The notes: generated by a model not told the origin, from the sequence alone. 64,000 bases of DNA from CAWEYO01 sp963813315 (GCA_963813315.1 CAWEYO010000013.1:186001-250000), one strand, 5' to 3'. Positions 26,345 through 36,387 are shown, numbered from the stretch's first letter. Program-made: numbers and translations.

Positions 26345-28132
26345 TCATTCGGGCTTTTGCGGGACAATCCTCAGCGACAATTCCCGCATTTGTTGCGGCG
26401 TTGCCTCCGATGGCGCGCCCATCAACAGGTCGAAGGCCTGCTGGTTCATCGGGAACATCGTCACTTCCCGCAGGTTTTTGGCGCCGACCAGAAGCATCAC
26501 GATGCGGTCGATACCGGCCGCCATTCCTCCATGAGGCGGTGCGCCATACTGGAACGCACGATAGAGGCCGCCGAAACGTTCCTCGACCGTTTCGCGGTTC
26601 AGCCCAACGATCTCAAACGCCTTCACCATCGTCTCCGGCAGATGGTTGCGGATGCCGCCCGACGCGATCTCGAAGCCGTTGCAGACCAGATCGTACTGAA
26701 ACGCCTTGATCGTCAGCGGATCTTCGCCCTTCAGCGCCTCGATGCCGCCCTGCGGCATGGAAAAGGGATTGTGGCCGAAATCAACGCGCTCCTCTTCCTC
26801 GTTCCATTCAAAGAATGGAAAGTCGACGATCCAGCAGAGTTCGAAACGGTCACGGTCTACAAGGTTCAGCTCCTCGCCGGCGCGTGTGCGCGCGGCGCCC
26901 GCAAACGATGCGAATTTCTTCGGATCGCCGGCGACAAAGAATGCTGCGTCGCCATCGACGAGGCCGAGTTGAATGCGGATAGCCTCCGTTCGCTCCTCGC
27001 CGATGTTCTTGGCGATCGGACCGGCGCCCTCGAGCCGTTCCCCTTCCTTCCGCCAGAATATATAGCCCAGGCCGGGTTGGCCCTCGCCCTGCGCCCAGGC
27101 GTTCATGCGGTCGCAGAAGGCGCGTGATCCGCCGGTCTTGGCCGGTACCGCCCACACCTCGGCCTTCGCATCACCCGCCAGGATATTGGCGAAGACCTTG
27201 AAGCCGGAACCGCGGAAATGTTCGGAGACGTCCTGCATCTCGATCGGGTTGCGCAGGTCCGGTTTGTCGGAACCATATTTGCGGATCGCGACATCGTAGG
27301 GAATCCGCGCAAACGAGTCCGTTACCGGCTTGCCGTTGGCGAACGTCTCGAAAACACCGCGCAACACCGGCTCCATTGTCGAAAGCACATCGTCCTGCTC
27401 GACAAAGCTCATTTCGAGGTCGAGCTGATAGAACTCGCCCGGCAAGCGGTCGGCGCGCGGGTCCTCGTCGCGGAAGCAAGGCGCGATTTGGAAATACCGG
27501 TCAAAGCCGGAAACCATGATCAACTGCTTGTATATTTGCGGCGCCTGCGGCAGCGCATAAAATTTGCCGGGGTGAATGCGCGAAGGCACCAGGAAGTCGC
27601 GCGCCCCTTCGGGTGAGGACGCAGTCAGGATCGGGGTCGAATATTCGGTGAAGCCGACGCTCCCCATGCGGCTGCGCATTTCCGCGACTATCTTCGTGCG
27701 CACCAGAATGTTCTTGTGCAGCGTGTCGCGCCGGAGGTCGAGAAAGCGGTATTTCAGCCTGATGTCTTCCGGATAGTCCGGTTCGCCGAACACCGGCATC
27801 GGCAGCTCCTTCGCCGCCGACAGCACTTCCATGTCGCGCGCGAAAATCTCGACCTCGCCAGTTGGCAGGTTCGAGTTCACCGTTTCTGGAAGCCGTGCCT
27901 TGACCTCGCCGTCAACGCGTAAGACCCACTCGCCGCGCACGGTTTCGGCTGTGCTGAAACAGGGAGAATCAGGATCGGCCACGATCTGGGTCAGGCCGTA
28001 GTGGTCGCGCAAATCGATGAAGAGCAGGCCGCCATGGTCACGCACGCGGTGCACCCAGCCGGACAGACGGACAGTCGAACCGACATCGGATTTCCTCAGT
28101 GCGGCACAGGTGTGGCTGCGATAACGGTGCAT
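26345..28132 (-). CDS. aspS: Aspartate--tRNA ligase
   Basis: Class II aminoacyl-tRNA synthetase, 595 residues: the bacterial long form. OB-fold anticodon domain at the N-terminus (VRLSGWVHRVRDHGGLLFID), motif 2 in FRDEDPRADRLPGEFYQLDL EMSF, a GAD insertion domain (about residues 290-420), and motif 3 in GGMAAGIDRIVMLL. In alphaproteobacteria this enzyme is often non-discriminating and works with GatCAB to make Asn-tRNA; not decidable here. The ATG at 28132 (MHRYRSHTCAALR) is the conserved start. Confidence 0.96.
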   Translation of the reverse strand: MHRYRSHTCAALRKSDVGSTVRLSGWVHRVRDHGGLLFIDLRDHYGLTQIVADPDSPCFSTAETVRGEWVLRVDGEVKARLPETVNSNLPTGEVEIFARDMEVLSAAKELPMPVFGEPDYPEDIRLKYRFLDLRRDTLHKNILVRTKIVAEMRSRMGSVGFTEYSTPILTASSPEGARDFLVPSRIHPGKFYALPQAPQIYKQLIMVSGFDRYFQIAPCFRDEDPRADRLPGEFYQLDLEMSFVEQDDVLSTMEPVLRGVFETFANGKPVTDSFARIPYDVAIRKYGSDKPDLRNPIEMQDVSEHFRGSGFKVFANILAGDAKAEVWAVPAKTGGSRAFCDRMNAWAQGEGQPGLGYIFWRKEGERLEGAGPIAKNIGEERTEAIRIQLGLVDGDAAFFVAGDPKKFASFAGAARTRAGEELNLVDRDRFELCWIVDFPFFEWNEEEERVDFGHNPFSMPQGGIEALKGEDPLTIKAFQYDLVCNGFEIASGGIRNHLPETMVKAFEIVGLNRETVEERFGGLYRAFQYGAPPHGGMAAGIDRIVMLLVGAKNLREVTMFPMNQQAFDLLMGAPSEATPQQMRELSLRIVPQKPE

Positions 28133-28379
28133 GGGACGGCATTCCGGTTTTTGAAGGATTTTGAGCGAACAGGCGGCGCTTCGCGCCAAGCCCGAAATTT
28201 CGCGCGAAAAGCGCATGGGTGTCGGCTTTTGTCAAGGTTGATGGATCAAACGTGCGACACATCTCTTTCGAATCTCCGCATCGCAATTGGACCATGATCA
28301 TCGGTCACTGGAACATCGCGCGGGTCCGACGATAGGACTATAGACGTTTCAGCAGCCTCCGGACCTAGTATCGCTTCCC

Positions 28380-29624
28380 ATGTACTCTATCCGCCCCCTC
28401 ATTCCCCTCCTCGTCGCCGCGGGCATTCTTCTCGGGGGCAATGGAATGCAGAGCACGCTGATCGCGCTGCGTGGGGCTCAGGAAGGCTTTTCCCCCGCGC
28501 TCATCGGCTTCATGGGTACCGCCTATTTTGGCGGTTTCCTGCTCGGCTGCATCTTCATCACCCGCATCATGAAATCCGTCGGCCACATCCGGGCCTTTTC
28601 AGCCCTGGCGGCAATAGCCGCCAGCGGTACGCTGACGCTCGCTCTGGTCATCGATCCGCTCATGTGGTCGGCCATCCGCTTCGCAACGGGCTTCTGTTTT
28701 GCCGGTCTTTTCACGGTGATGGAGAGTTGGCTGAACTCCGGCGTCTCCAACCAGGACCGCGCGCGTGTACTCGCCCTCTACCGTATCATCGACATCGGTT
28801 CGGTCACCGGTGCACAGTTCATGATCCCGGTTTTCGGCTCCGGCGGCTTCACCATATTCGCCATCATGTCGATCATGATCACGCTGTCGCTGGTCCCGGT
28901 CTCGCTGGGCGACCGATCGAACCCTGTTCCGCCTGAGGACGTCAGGCTCGATCTCCGTAAGGTCTGGCGCATTTCGCCGCTTGGTTCCATCGGCTGCATC
29001 GCGGTCGGCGTCACCAACAGCGCGTTTCGCACGCTCTCCCCGGTCTATGCCGAGCAGATCGGCATGTCCGTCACCGATGTCGTCACCTTCGTGAGCGTCG
29101 GTATAATCGGCGGTGCCATTATTCAGTATCCGCTCGGCTCTCTGTCCGATCGCTGGGACAGACGCATGGTCCTGCTGATCACGACCTGCTGCGCGCTGAT
29201 TTCCGCGCTCGGCCTCGTCATCCTGGCGGGCAGCAATCCTGTCGCAAATTTCGCATTCGTCTTCGTCTTCGGGTCGTTCGCCATGCCGCTTTTTTCGCTG
29301 TCGGCCGCACATGCCAACGACCGTGCCGGCAAGGGGGAATTCGTGCTCGTCAACGCTGCGCTGATGCTCTTCTATTCGCTGGGCGCCATCTGCGGTCCGC
29401 TGGCGGCCTCGTGGTTCATGCAGCGCAACGGCCCCGCATCCTTGTTCATCTTCGCGGCCGCGGTCTATGGCGTATTCATCCTGATCACTCTCCACCGAAT
29501 GCGCGCCCGCGGCAGCGTGCCGGCGGGCCAGCGCGGCCAGTTCATCAATCTCCTTCGGACGTCGGCGGTCTTCTCGCGACTCGCGCGCCGCAATGGCGGT
29601 GAGAAGTCCTCGAAGCATGATTGA
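28380..29624 (+). CDS. MFS transporter, YcaD-like
   Basis: 414 residues, twelve predicted helices. Helix 1 LIPLLVAAGILLGGNGMQST and GFMGTAYFGGFLLGCIFITR belong to the UMF/YcaD-type MFS group. The cytoplasmic loop 2-3 and 8-9 signatures are present (IQYPLGSLSDRWDRRMVLLI). The C-terminus ends in a basic tail. Substrate unknown. It is divergent from aspS across a 247-base spacer and 80 bases upstream of rnd. Confidence 0.88.
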   Translation: MYSIRPLIPLLVAAGILLGGNGMQSTLIALRGAQEGFSPALIGFMGTAYFGGFLLGCIFITRIMKSVGHIRAFSALAAIAASGTLTLALVIDPLMWSAIRFATGFCFAGLFTVMESWLNSGVSNQDRARVLALYRIIDIGSVTGAQFMIPVFGSGGFTIFAIMSIMITLSLVPVSLGDRSNPVPPEDVRLDLRKVWRISPLGSIGCIAVGVTNSAFRTLSPVYAEQIGMSVTDVVTFVSVGIIGGAIIQYPLGSLSDRWDRRMVLLITTCCALISALGLVILAGSNPVANFAFVFVFGSFAMPLFSLSAAHANDRAGKGEFVLVNAALMLFYSLGAICGPLAASWFMQRNGPASLFIFAAAVYGVFILITLHRMRARGSVPAGQRGQFINLLRTSAVFSRLARRNGGEKSSKHD

Positions 29625-29704
29625 CGCTTTCGCCCGGTCCATGAGGCGTCAAGAAATCGATCGTCACTAAAGACAAAGCCCGTTTCGTTGCCTAAAGAGA
29701 CCAG

Positions 29705-30892
29705 ATGCACCTGATCAAAACGCAAAAAGAGCTTGAATTGGCCATTCGCGACCTTGCGAAATCCGAATTCGTCACTGTCGACACCGAGTTCATACGCGAG
29801 ACGACGTTCTGGCCGGAACTCTGCCTGATCCAGCTTGCCGCCCCGGGCACGACAGCACTTGTCGATCCGCTCGCGCCCGGCATCGACCTCGCGCCGTTCT
29901 TCGATCTGATGGCAAACGAGGCGGTGACGAAAGTCTTCCACGCCGCCCGCCAGGATATCGAGATTATTTTCCATCGCGGCGATCTCATTCCGCATCCCGT
30001 CTTCGACACCCAGGTCGCGGCGATGGTGTGCGGCTTTGGCGACAGCGTTTCCTATGACCAGCTTGTCCAGAAGATAACCGGTGTCCGGCTGGACAAGTCT
30101 TCCCGATTCACTGACTGGCGGTTCCGGCCTCTTTCCGACAAGCAGCTCGAATACGCCGTCGCGGACGTCACGCATCTGATTGACGTCTACCGGTATCTGA
30201 AGGCCGAGCTTGAGCGGGAAGAGAGGGCACACTGGCTCAACGAGGAAATGGATGTACTGACGTCACGCCATACCTATGATCCGCACCCGGAAGATGCGTG
30301 GAAGCGACTGAAGATGCGCTTTAGAAAGCCGCAGGAACTGGCGGTGGTACAGGCGGTGGCTGCATGGCGCGAGCGTGAGGCGCGGGAACGCAACGTTCCG
30401 CGCGGGCGCGTGTTGAAGGACGACGCCATCTACGAAATGGCCCAGCAGCAGCCAAGGGACACAGCCATGCTTGCGCGGCTGCGCACAACGCCAAACGGCT
30501 GGGAACGCTCATCGACCGCCGCGGCATTGCTGTCCGTGGTCAATTCCGCGCTGTCCATCCCGAAGGAGGACATGCCGAAAGTGCCGAAGATGCCGCAGTC
30601 GCAGGAAGGGTCTAACGCAGCAGCCGAACTTCTCAAGGTGTTGCTCAGGCTGGTGGCCGAGCAGGAGGGCGTAGCGGCCAAGGTGCTGGCGTCGAGCGAC
30701 GACATCGACCGCCTGGCGGCGGAAGGCGAAGCAGCCGACGTCCCGGCCCTGCACGGTTGGCGTCGCGAGGTGTTCGGCGAAAGGGCGCTGCAGCTTGTTC
30801 GCGGCGAAATTGCGCTGAAGTTTGAGAGGCGAAAGATCACGATCTTTGCAACGCCGAATGAGGGCGCCACCGTCAACGCCTCAGCTGACTAG
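29705..30892 (+). CDS. rnd: Ribonuclease D
   Basis: 3'-5' exonuclease that trims tRNA and other small RNAs; 395 residues. DEDDy catalytic motifs: VDTEFIRE, HAARQDIEI and YAVADVTHLIDVY. An HRDC domain follows at about residues 205-285 (FRKPQELAVVQAVAAWREREARERNVPRGRVLKDD, read in two parts). Its TAG stop codon is the first three bases of the family B repeat that forms the entire spacer to ppx. Confidence 0.96.
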   Translation: MHLIKTQKELELAIRDLAKSEFVTVDTEFIRETTFWPELCLIQLAAPGTTALVDPLAPGIDLAPFFDLMANEAVTKVFHAARQDIEIIFHRGDLIPHPVFDTQVAAMVCGFGDSVSYDQLVQKITGVRLDKSSRFTDWRFRPLSDKQLEYAVADVTHLIDVYRYLKAELEREERAHWLNEEMDVLTSRHTYDPHPEDAWKRLKMRFRKPQELAVVQAVAAWREREARERNVPRGRVLKDDAIYEMAQQQPRDTAMLARLRTTPNGWERSSTAAALLSVVNSALSIPKEDMPKVPKMPQSQEGSNAAAELLKVLLRLVAEQEGVAAKVLASSDDIDRLAAEGEAADVPALHGWRREVFGERALQLVRGEIALKFERRKITIFATPNEGATVNASAD

Positions 30893-30994
30893 AGCATCGG
30901 ACCCGAAAGTGGGAACCGGTTTCGGGAAAAATCCGATGCTCAAACAAAGAGATAGAGCGGCAGCGCTGCTTCCGAAAAAGCGTCCGCCGCTCTA
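30890..30994. repeat. Family B element filling the rnd-ppx spacer and supplying both stop codons
   Basis: 105-base element. Left end TAGAGCATCGGACCCGAAAG, hairpin CCCGAAAG..TTTCGGG, middle CCGATGCTCAAACAAAGAGA TAGAGCGGCAGCGCTG, right end GCGTCCGCCGCTCTA. The left TAG stops rnd (plus); the right end read on the minus strand is TAGAGCGGCGG, whose TAG stops ppx. Nothing else lies between the two genes. Confidence 0.92.
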
Positions 30995-32506
30995 GTTCCC
31001 AATCGTAAGTTCAAGGGTTCGGCCTGTGATCCTGGCAAGCTGTGCCATCCGCCCGGCAGGGCGCTCGCCATCGAGGCTCGCATGGGAGCGCGGAATGACC
31101 AGCGAGAGCCCGCCATTCGGTTGCAGGCGCCATTTCAGGTTGGGGATGATGCCCGGCATGGAAGCCGAGAACAGATAGACGACGCGCATCATCGCACCAA
31201 GGATTCGCGCCCGCTCCTGATAGCGCGGCGGCGCAAGCGTGCCGATTTCAGGCGCTACCGAATCGTCAAACACACCCTCATGCCGGAAAAGATTGGCAAG
31301 CGCGATGAACGCACGCCCCGGATGGTCGACGCCAATGAAGGAGGCATGGGCGATGATGTTCAGCGACTGCGTTCCGCGATATTCCGGATGCGCACGCCAG
31401 CCGATGTCGGCGAGCAGGCAGGCGGCCTCGCGGTAACGCGCTTCATCTTCCGTTTCATCGATATTGAATGCGGCAAATGACTCGCCCGTCCATTTCACGA
31501 GTTCACGCGCATGGGTCACCGAACGGGCGCGCAGCACCGCCAATTCCTCCGCAGCCGAAATGAGAGGATCGGCGGCGCGTTCTTCGGGAGGCAGCAGGGA
31601 ATAGAGAAACCCCTCCCGCACGCCGAGCGCCGAGACCACGATTTTCGACGGCCGCATCGCCGCGATGATCGCCTGCAGCACGGCGGCGCCATAGGGCAGC
31701 AGCACGCGGCGGCTTTTTGAGATACGATCGATGCCCCTGATCTTGTCGATGTCGCCCTTGGCGACTTGACGCAGGAATGCCGACGAACTTTCAACGCCGA
31801 ATTCGTAATGGTGCATCACGCTGAGCGGATAGCCGATGGCGTTCATGTGGAGCCGGGCGAGATTTCGCCACGTGCCGCCCACGCAGTAAAAAACCCTGCC
31901 CTCACCGCCCCTCAGCAGAGTTGCGCGCTCAAGTGCCTTCCTGGCGATTCGGAACGCCTCGACAGGCGAGCCTTTCGCCATGTCCTGCAAGCGAAGTCCA
32001 CCGAGCGGCAGCGTGATTCCGTCGCCGATCTCCTCGCCTTTCACATCGACAAGTTCGAGGCTGCCGCCGCCCAGATCGCCCGCAATGCCGTTCGCTGGAT
32101 GGAAGCCTGAAATCACGCCGAGCGCCGAATAGTACGCTTCCTCGCGGCCGCTGAGCACACGGATCGTCGTGCCGAGTATCTGTTCCGCGCGATGGATGAA
32201 ATCGGGGCCGTTTTCGGCCTCGCGCGCCGCTGCGGTGGCAAGCACATGGAGCTCCTCTGCGCCGGCCTGCTCCGACAGCGCGCGAAAGCGGCGAAGTTCG
32301 CCAACCGCCCGCGTGACCGCTTGGGAGTCGAGCTTGCCCGTCGAAACAATGCCTCGCCCGAGACCGGCGAGCAGCTTTTCGTTGAACAGGACTGTCGGCG
32401 AGCGCGCTATGCCTTCATAAACAACCAGGCGGATCGAATTGGATCCGATGTCGATGATTGACAGAGGCCGGCGATCCTGCAACCGACCCTGGGAATTTGC
32501 GATCAT
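30992..32506 (-). CDS. ppx: Exopolyphosphatase (Ppx/GppA family)
   Basis: 504 residues. Processively hydrolyses polyphosphate or pppGpp. ASKHA-fold phosphate loops: DIGSNSIRLVVYE (about residue 20) and GDLGGGSLELVDV; HD-like C-terminal domain with DIGWRAHPEYRGTQSLNII. Start is the ATG at 32506, which overlaps the ppk stop (ATGA); the open frame continues upstream but that is the ppk sequence in another frame. ppk-ppx is the classic polyphosphate operon. Stop codon supplied by the family B repeat. Confidence 0.95.
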   Translation of the reverse strand: MIANSQGRLQDRRPLSIIDIGSNSIRLVVYEGIARSPTVLFNEKLLAGLGRGIVSTGKLDSQAVTRAVGELRRFRALSEQAGAEELHVLATAAAREAENGPDFIHRAEQILGTTIRVLSGREEAYYSALGVISGFHPANGIAGDLGGGSLELVDVKGEEIGDGITLPLGGLRLQDMAKGSPVEAFRIARKALERATLLRGGEGRVFYCVGGTWRNLARLHMNAIGYPLSVMHHYEFGVESSSAFLRQVAKGDIDKIRGIDRISKSRRVLLPYGAAVLQAIIAAMRPSKIVVSALGVREGFLYSLLPPEERAADPLISAAEELAVLRARSVTHARELVKWTGESFAAFNIDETEDEARYREAACLLADIGWRAHPEYRGTQSLNIIAHASFIGVDHPGRAFIALANLFRHEGVFDDSVAPEIGTLAPPRYQERARILGAMMRVVYLFSASMPGIIPNLKWRLQPNGGLSLVIPRSHASLDGERPAGRMAQLARITGRTLELTIGN

Positions 32507-34713
32507 CCCCCGACTGCTGCGCTGACTTTTCGCTGGCGCTTGAACTGCGCGATGCGCTTCGGCCCGTGCGATTTGAGAGCATCGCCCCGTCCGGACAGGC
32601 TCGGATTCGTCATGAAGTATTCCTGCGCGTTGAACGGTTCTTCCCCCTCGTCCGGCACCAGGCGCCGCGAGGTACCGTCTGCCAATACTTCGAAACTCTG
32701 CTGATTGTCCATGATGTTTCCAAGCATGATCTGCCCGAGCACCTGCTCGTGCACAGTCGGATTGGTGATCGGCACCAGCACCTCCACCCGGCGGTCGAGA
32801 TTGCGCGGCATAATATCCGCGGAACTGAGGTAGACGATAGCTTCGTCGGAAGGCAGGCCGTGGCCGTTTCCGAAGCAGAAGATGCGACTGTGCTCCAGGA
32901 AACGGCCGACGATCGATTTCACCCGGATGTTTTCCGAAAGGCCGGGCACCTGTGGCCGCAGGCAGCAAATTCCCCGGACCACAAGGTCAATCTCGACGCC
33001 GGCACGGCTTGCCTCATACAGGGCGTCGATGATGACGGGATCGACCAACGCGTTCATCTTCATCCAGATGCGGGCGGGACGTCCTGCCCGAAAATGGGCG
33101 ATTTCGGCACTGATGTGGCCGAGAATGCGGTTCCTCAGCGTCAGCGGCGAAACTGCGAGCCGCATCTCCTGAGCCGGCTCGGCATAGCCGGTGATGAAGT
33201 TGAACACCTGCGCCACGTCCCTCGCAATGGCGGGATCGGTCGTGAAATAGGAGAGATCGGTATAGATGCGCGCGGTGATCGGATGGTAATTGCCGGTGCC
33301 GAGATGAATGTAGCTGCGCATTCTCCCGTCGTCGCGGCGCACCACAAGCGACATCTTCGCGTGCGTCTTCAATTCGATGAACCCGAATACCACCTGAACG
33401 CCAGCGCGCTCGAGATCGCGCGCCCAGCGGATGTTGGCTTCCTCGTCGAAGCGTGCCTTCAACTCGACCAGCGCCGTCACCGACTTGCCGGCCTCGGCCG
33501 CGTCGATCAGGGCCCGAACGATGGGGCTGTCGTTCGACGTGCGATAAAGCGTCTGCTTGATCGCCACAACTTCCGGATCGGCGGCCGCCTGGCGCAAGAA
33601 CTGCACCACCGCGTCGAAGGATTCGTAGGGATGGTGGACGACGATGTCCTTTTCCCGGATCGCTGCGAAACAATCGCCGCCATGATCGCGGATGCGCTCG
33701 GGAAAGCGCGGATTGTATGGCGGGAACTTCAGATCATCCCGCGCGATCGCCACGATCTCGGAAATCTGGCTGATCGCGAGCGGCCCGTGGAGCACGCTGA
33801 TGCGTCCGGTCGAAACGCCCAGTTCGGCGGCGACGAAATCGCGCAATGCCTCGGGCATCTCGTTGTCGAACTCGATGCGGATCACCGATCCGCGACGCCG
33901 CCGCTTCAATGCCGTCTCAAAAAGGCGCACCAGATCCTCGGCCTCTTCCTCGACCTCGATATCACTGTCGCGGATGATACGGAAAGTTCCTGACCCTTTT
34001 ACTTCATAGCCGGGGAAAAGCTTGCCGATGAAAATGCCGACCGTGTCTTCCAGCGTGATGAAGCGGATGGTCCCCTTTCGATCAGGCAGGCGGATGAAAC
34101 GGCGCAGCGCCACGGGCAGACGGAGCAGCGCTGTCATCTCCCCGCCGTTCTTCAGGTGGCGAAGCTGAAGCGCGATTGAGAAGCCGAGATTGGGGATGAA
34201 AGGAAAGGGATGCGCTGGGTCGATCGACAGCGGGGTGAGCACGGGGAACATGGATTGCAGGAAGTGCTCTTCGAGCCAGCCCCTCTCGTCGCGGTTCAAC
34301 GCATCGACACGGATGTTTTCAATGCCTTCGTTCTTCAAAAGCTCCGCAAGGCTGGACAGGCTTAGCTGCTGATCTTCCTGCAGGCGTTCGACCTCCACGA
34401 GGAGTTGTTCGAGCTGCTGTTCCGGCGTGCGGCCGTCCGGGCTCTTGATGGCAATGCCTTCCCGTATCTGGCCCGCTAAACCTGCGACACGGACCATGAA
34501 GAACTCGTCCAGGTTGGCAGCCGAAATCGAAAGGAAACGCACCCGCTCAAGCAACGGGTGCCGCGGGTTTTGCGACTCCTCCAGCACGCGGCGATTAAAC
34601 TGGAGCCACGAGAACTCACGGTTGACGAAACGGTCGGGGTTGCCCGCCGCGGCTTGCGTCTCGGCTGCGGTCTTGCCGATAAACTCATTCTTCACCGGCC
34701 TGAGTTCGTTCAT
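32503..34713 (-). CDS. ppk: Polyphosphate kinase 1
   Basis: Makes polyphosphate from ATP; 736 residues. N-terminal domain FVNREFSWLQFNRRVLEES, middle head domain with LGTGNYHPITARIYTDLSYF, and catalytic histidines in LKTHAKMSLVVRRD and LEHSRIFCFGNG. ATG at 34713 (MNELRPVKNEF) has GGAAG upstream; the open frame to 34794 is not needed. It overlaps ppx by 4 bases, so polyphosphate synthesis and breakdown are translated from one message. Confidence 0.96.
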   Translation of the reverse strand: MNELRPVKNEFIGKTAAETQAAAGNPDRFVNREFSWLQFNRRVLEESQNPRHPLLERVRFLSISAANLDEFFMVRVAGLAGQIREGIAIKSPDGRTPEQQLEQLLVEVERLQEDQQLSLSSLAELLKNEGIENIRVDALNRDERGWLEEHFLQSMFPVLTPLSIDPAHPFPFIPNLGFSIALQLRHLKNGGEMTALLRLPVALRRFIRLPDRKGTIRFITLEDTVGIFIGKLFPGYEVKGSGTFRIIRDSDIEVEEEAEDLVRLFETALKRRRRGSVIRIEFDNEMPEALRDFVAAELGVSTGRISVLHGPLAISQISEIVAIARDDLKFPPYNPRFPERIRDHGGDCFAAIREKDIVVHHPYESFDAVVQFLRQAAADPEVVAIKQTLYRTSNDSPIVRALIDAAEAGKSVTALVELKARFDEEANIRWARDLERAGVQVVFGFIELKTHAKMSLVVRRDDGRMRSYIHLGTGNYHPITARIYTDLSYFTTDPAIARDVAQVFNFITGYAEPAQEMRLAVSPLTLRNRILGHISAEIAHFRAGRPARIWMKMNALVDPVIIDALYEASRAGVEIDLVVRGICCLRPQVPGLSENIRVKSIVGRFLEHSRIFCFGNGHGLPSDEAIVYLSSADIMPRNLDRRVEVLVPITNPTVHEQVLGQIMLGNIMDNQQSFEVLADGTSRRLVPDEGEEPFNAQEYFMTNPSLSGRGDALKSHGPKRIAQFKRQRKVSAAVGG

Positions 34714-34884
34714 CTTTGTTCTTCCGTGACGCTCCGCTGGCAAGAATACCTTCATAGCATCCACTGACAGGGTTTTGCGACAGTTTGATATCACATGCTT
34801 GCAAACTCTCCCTTTATGCTACAAACGCTTGCGCAGCGCCGGATTGCGGCCCGGCGTGCATTGTCCATCGACAGGGAGAAGCAT

Positions 34885-35130
34885 ATGGCGGGCCACTCCA
34901 CTCCGCATTTCCAGAACGAGGCTGGCCACGCCATGATCGAGATCGGCGTAAAGGAGTTCATGTGCGTGGGTGCTAACCCGCCCTTCGATCACCCGCACGT
35001 CTTTTTGGACATGGGCAGCGACAATGAAAAGGTCTGCCCATACTGCTCGACGCTCTTCCGATACGACGCCTCACTGAAGGCGGACGAAACCCGCCCGGAT
35101 GGATGCCAATATCTCGACCGCGCCGCATGA
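34885..35130 (+). CDS. Zinc-ribbon (zf-CHCC) protein
   Basis: 81 residues with one zinc-binding domain: Cys in FMCVGANPPFDHPHVFLDMG and the CPYC pair in EKVCPYCSTLFRYD, with His in the loop (C..H..C..C). This is the domain of the NDUFS6/13-kDa accessory subunit of complex I; alphaproteobacteria carry it as a stand-alone protein, so a role in NADH dehydrogenase assembly is plausible but inferred. ATG 34885 follows AGGGAGAAG. It is 21 bases before the FAD monooxygenase. Confidence 0.85.
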   Translation: MAGHSTPHFQNEAGHAMIEIGVKEFMCVGANPPFDHPHVFLDMGSDNEKVCPYCSTLFRYDASLKADETRPDGCQYLDRAA

Positions 35131-35151
35131 TTTCCAAGGTCCGGACGGACC

Positions 35152-36387
35152 ATGGATCGTGACGGGCCCATCATTATCGCCGGCGCGGGCATCGCCGGTC
35201 TGACAGCAGCGCTTGCGCTTGCAGCCAAGGAGTTTCGCGTCCGCATCTTCGAGTCCTCGCAGAAACTTGAGGAAGTCGGCGCCGGACTGCAGCTTTCGCC
35301 CAATGCCAGCCGTGTTCTTCGGCGGCTTGGCGTGCTGGAACTGCTAGAGCCTCGGGCAGTTCGGCCGAATGCCGTCATCCTTAGGCGGGCCCGCGACCTA
35401 CGCGAGCTTGCCCACGTGCCTCTTGGCGAATTTGCCGAGCGCCGCTGGATGGCGCCCTATCTGGTTGCCCATCGCGCGGACCTCCAAGACGCGCTGCTGG
35501 AAAGGGTTTTGGCCGAGCCTTCGATCGAACTGACCACCGGCGCGAAAGTACGCCCGGCAACCTCGCCCATAACGGGTGTGTCCGTCGAGATCGGCGGCGA
35601 AACCGTCGACATCCAGGGAAGCCTGATCATCGGCGCCGATGGCGTTTGGTCGGCGCTTCGGCCGCTAGCTGCCGGGCAGGCAGGGAGCCGCTTTACCGGC
35701 GACCTCGCCTGGCGAACGACAATTGCGAGCGACAGCGCCGCGGCCGGGATGCTCTTTGGCATTGGCGCGGACAGCGCTGTCACGGCATTTCTGCTCCCCG
35801 GCGCCCACATTGTCGTCTATCCGGTGAGACGCGGCGCCGCTTTCAACGTTGTGGCCTTCGCGCCCGACCGGCTGATTGGCGAGAACGGGTTGGGGGAGGC
35901 AAACGCCGCCGACCTTCACCATGCATTGCGGGGCGCGGCTCCCGCGCTGAAAAAACTTATCGAAAACTCCGGACCGTGGACAATATGGCCAATCCATACA
36001 GTCGGCATGGAAGAGCCGTGGACGCGCGCCGGACGCTTCGCTCTCATCGGAGACGCAGCCCACGCCATGACGCCCTTCGCGGCGCAGGGAGCGGCCATGG
36101 CGATCGAGGATGCCGAAACGCTCGCGGCGGCAGTCTCGGCCTCGACCGGCGATTTGCAAGCAGCGCTTGCTGCCTGGGAGTCCGCGCGCCGGCCACGTAT
36201 CCGGCGCGTCGCCCGGCGCGGCGCCCTCAACCGGATCGCGTGGCATGCGTCCGGGCCAGCAGCCGTAGCCCGCAACCTGTTCCTCGGATTGCGCTCGCCG
36301 GACGGGCTCGCCGCCGACTTGGACTGGCTCTATGGATGGGATACCGATCAGAAGCAGAGTGCACATACCGGTCAAGAACGCCGGTAG
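35152..36387 (+). CDS. FAD-dependent aromatic monooxygenase
   Basis: 411 residues, class A flavoprotein hydroxylase. N-terminal dinucleotide site IIAGAGIAGLTAALALA, the FAD/NADPH DG motif GSLIIGADGVWSALR (about residue 160), and the GD motif RFALIGDAAHAMTPFAAQGA AMAIEDAE. Closest type is salicylate hydroxylase/UbiH-like 3-hydroxybenzoate enzymes; substrate not decidable. No partner catabolic genes adjacent. Probably cotranscribed with the zinc-ribbon gene. Confidence 0.88.
   Translation: MDRDGPIIIAGAGIAGLTAALALAAKEFRVRIFESSQKLEEVGAGLQLSPNASRVLRRLGVLELLEPRAVRPNAVILRRARDLRELAHVPLGEFAERRWMAPYLVAHRADLQDALLERVLAEPSIELTTGAKVRPATSPITGVSVEIGGETVDIQGSLIIGADGVWSALRPLAAGQAGSRFTGDLAWRTTIASDSAAAGMLFGIGADSAVTAFLLPGAHIVVYPVRRGAAFNVVAFAPDRLIGENGLGEANAADLHHALRGAAPALKKLIENSGPWTIWPIHTVGMEEPWTRAGRFALIGDAAHAMTPFAAQGAAMAIEDAETLAAAVSASTGDLQAALAAWESARRPRIRRVARRGALNRIAWHASGPAAVARNLFLGLRSPDGLAADLDWLYGWDTDQKQSAHTGQERR

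Noticed and set aside
32507..32968. N-terminal extension of the ppx frame to 658 residues
   Set aside because: The extra 150 residues are ppk DNA read in another frame; the ATG at 32506 overlaps the ppk stop and gives the normal Ppx N-terminus.
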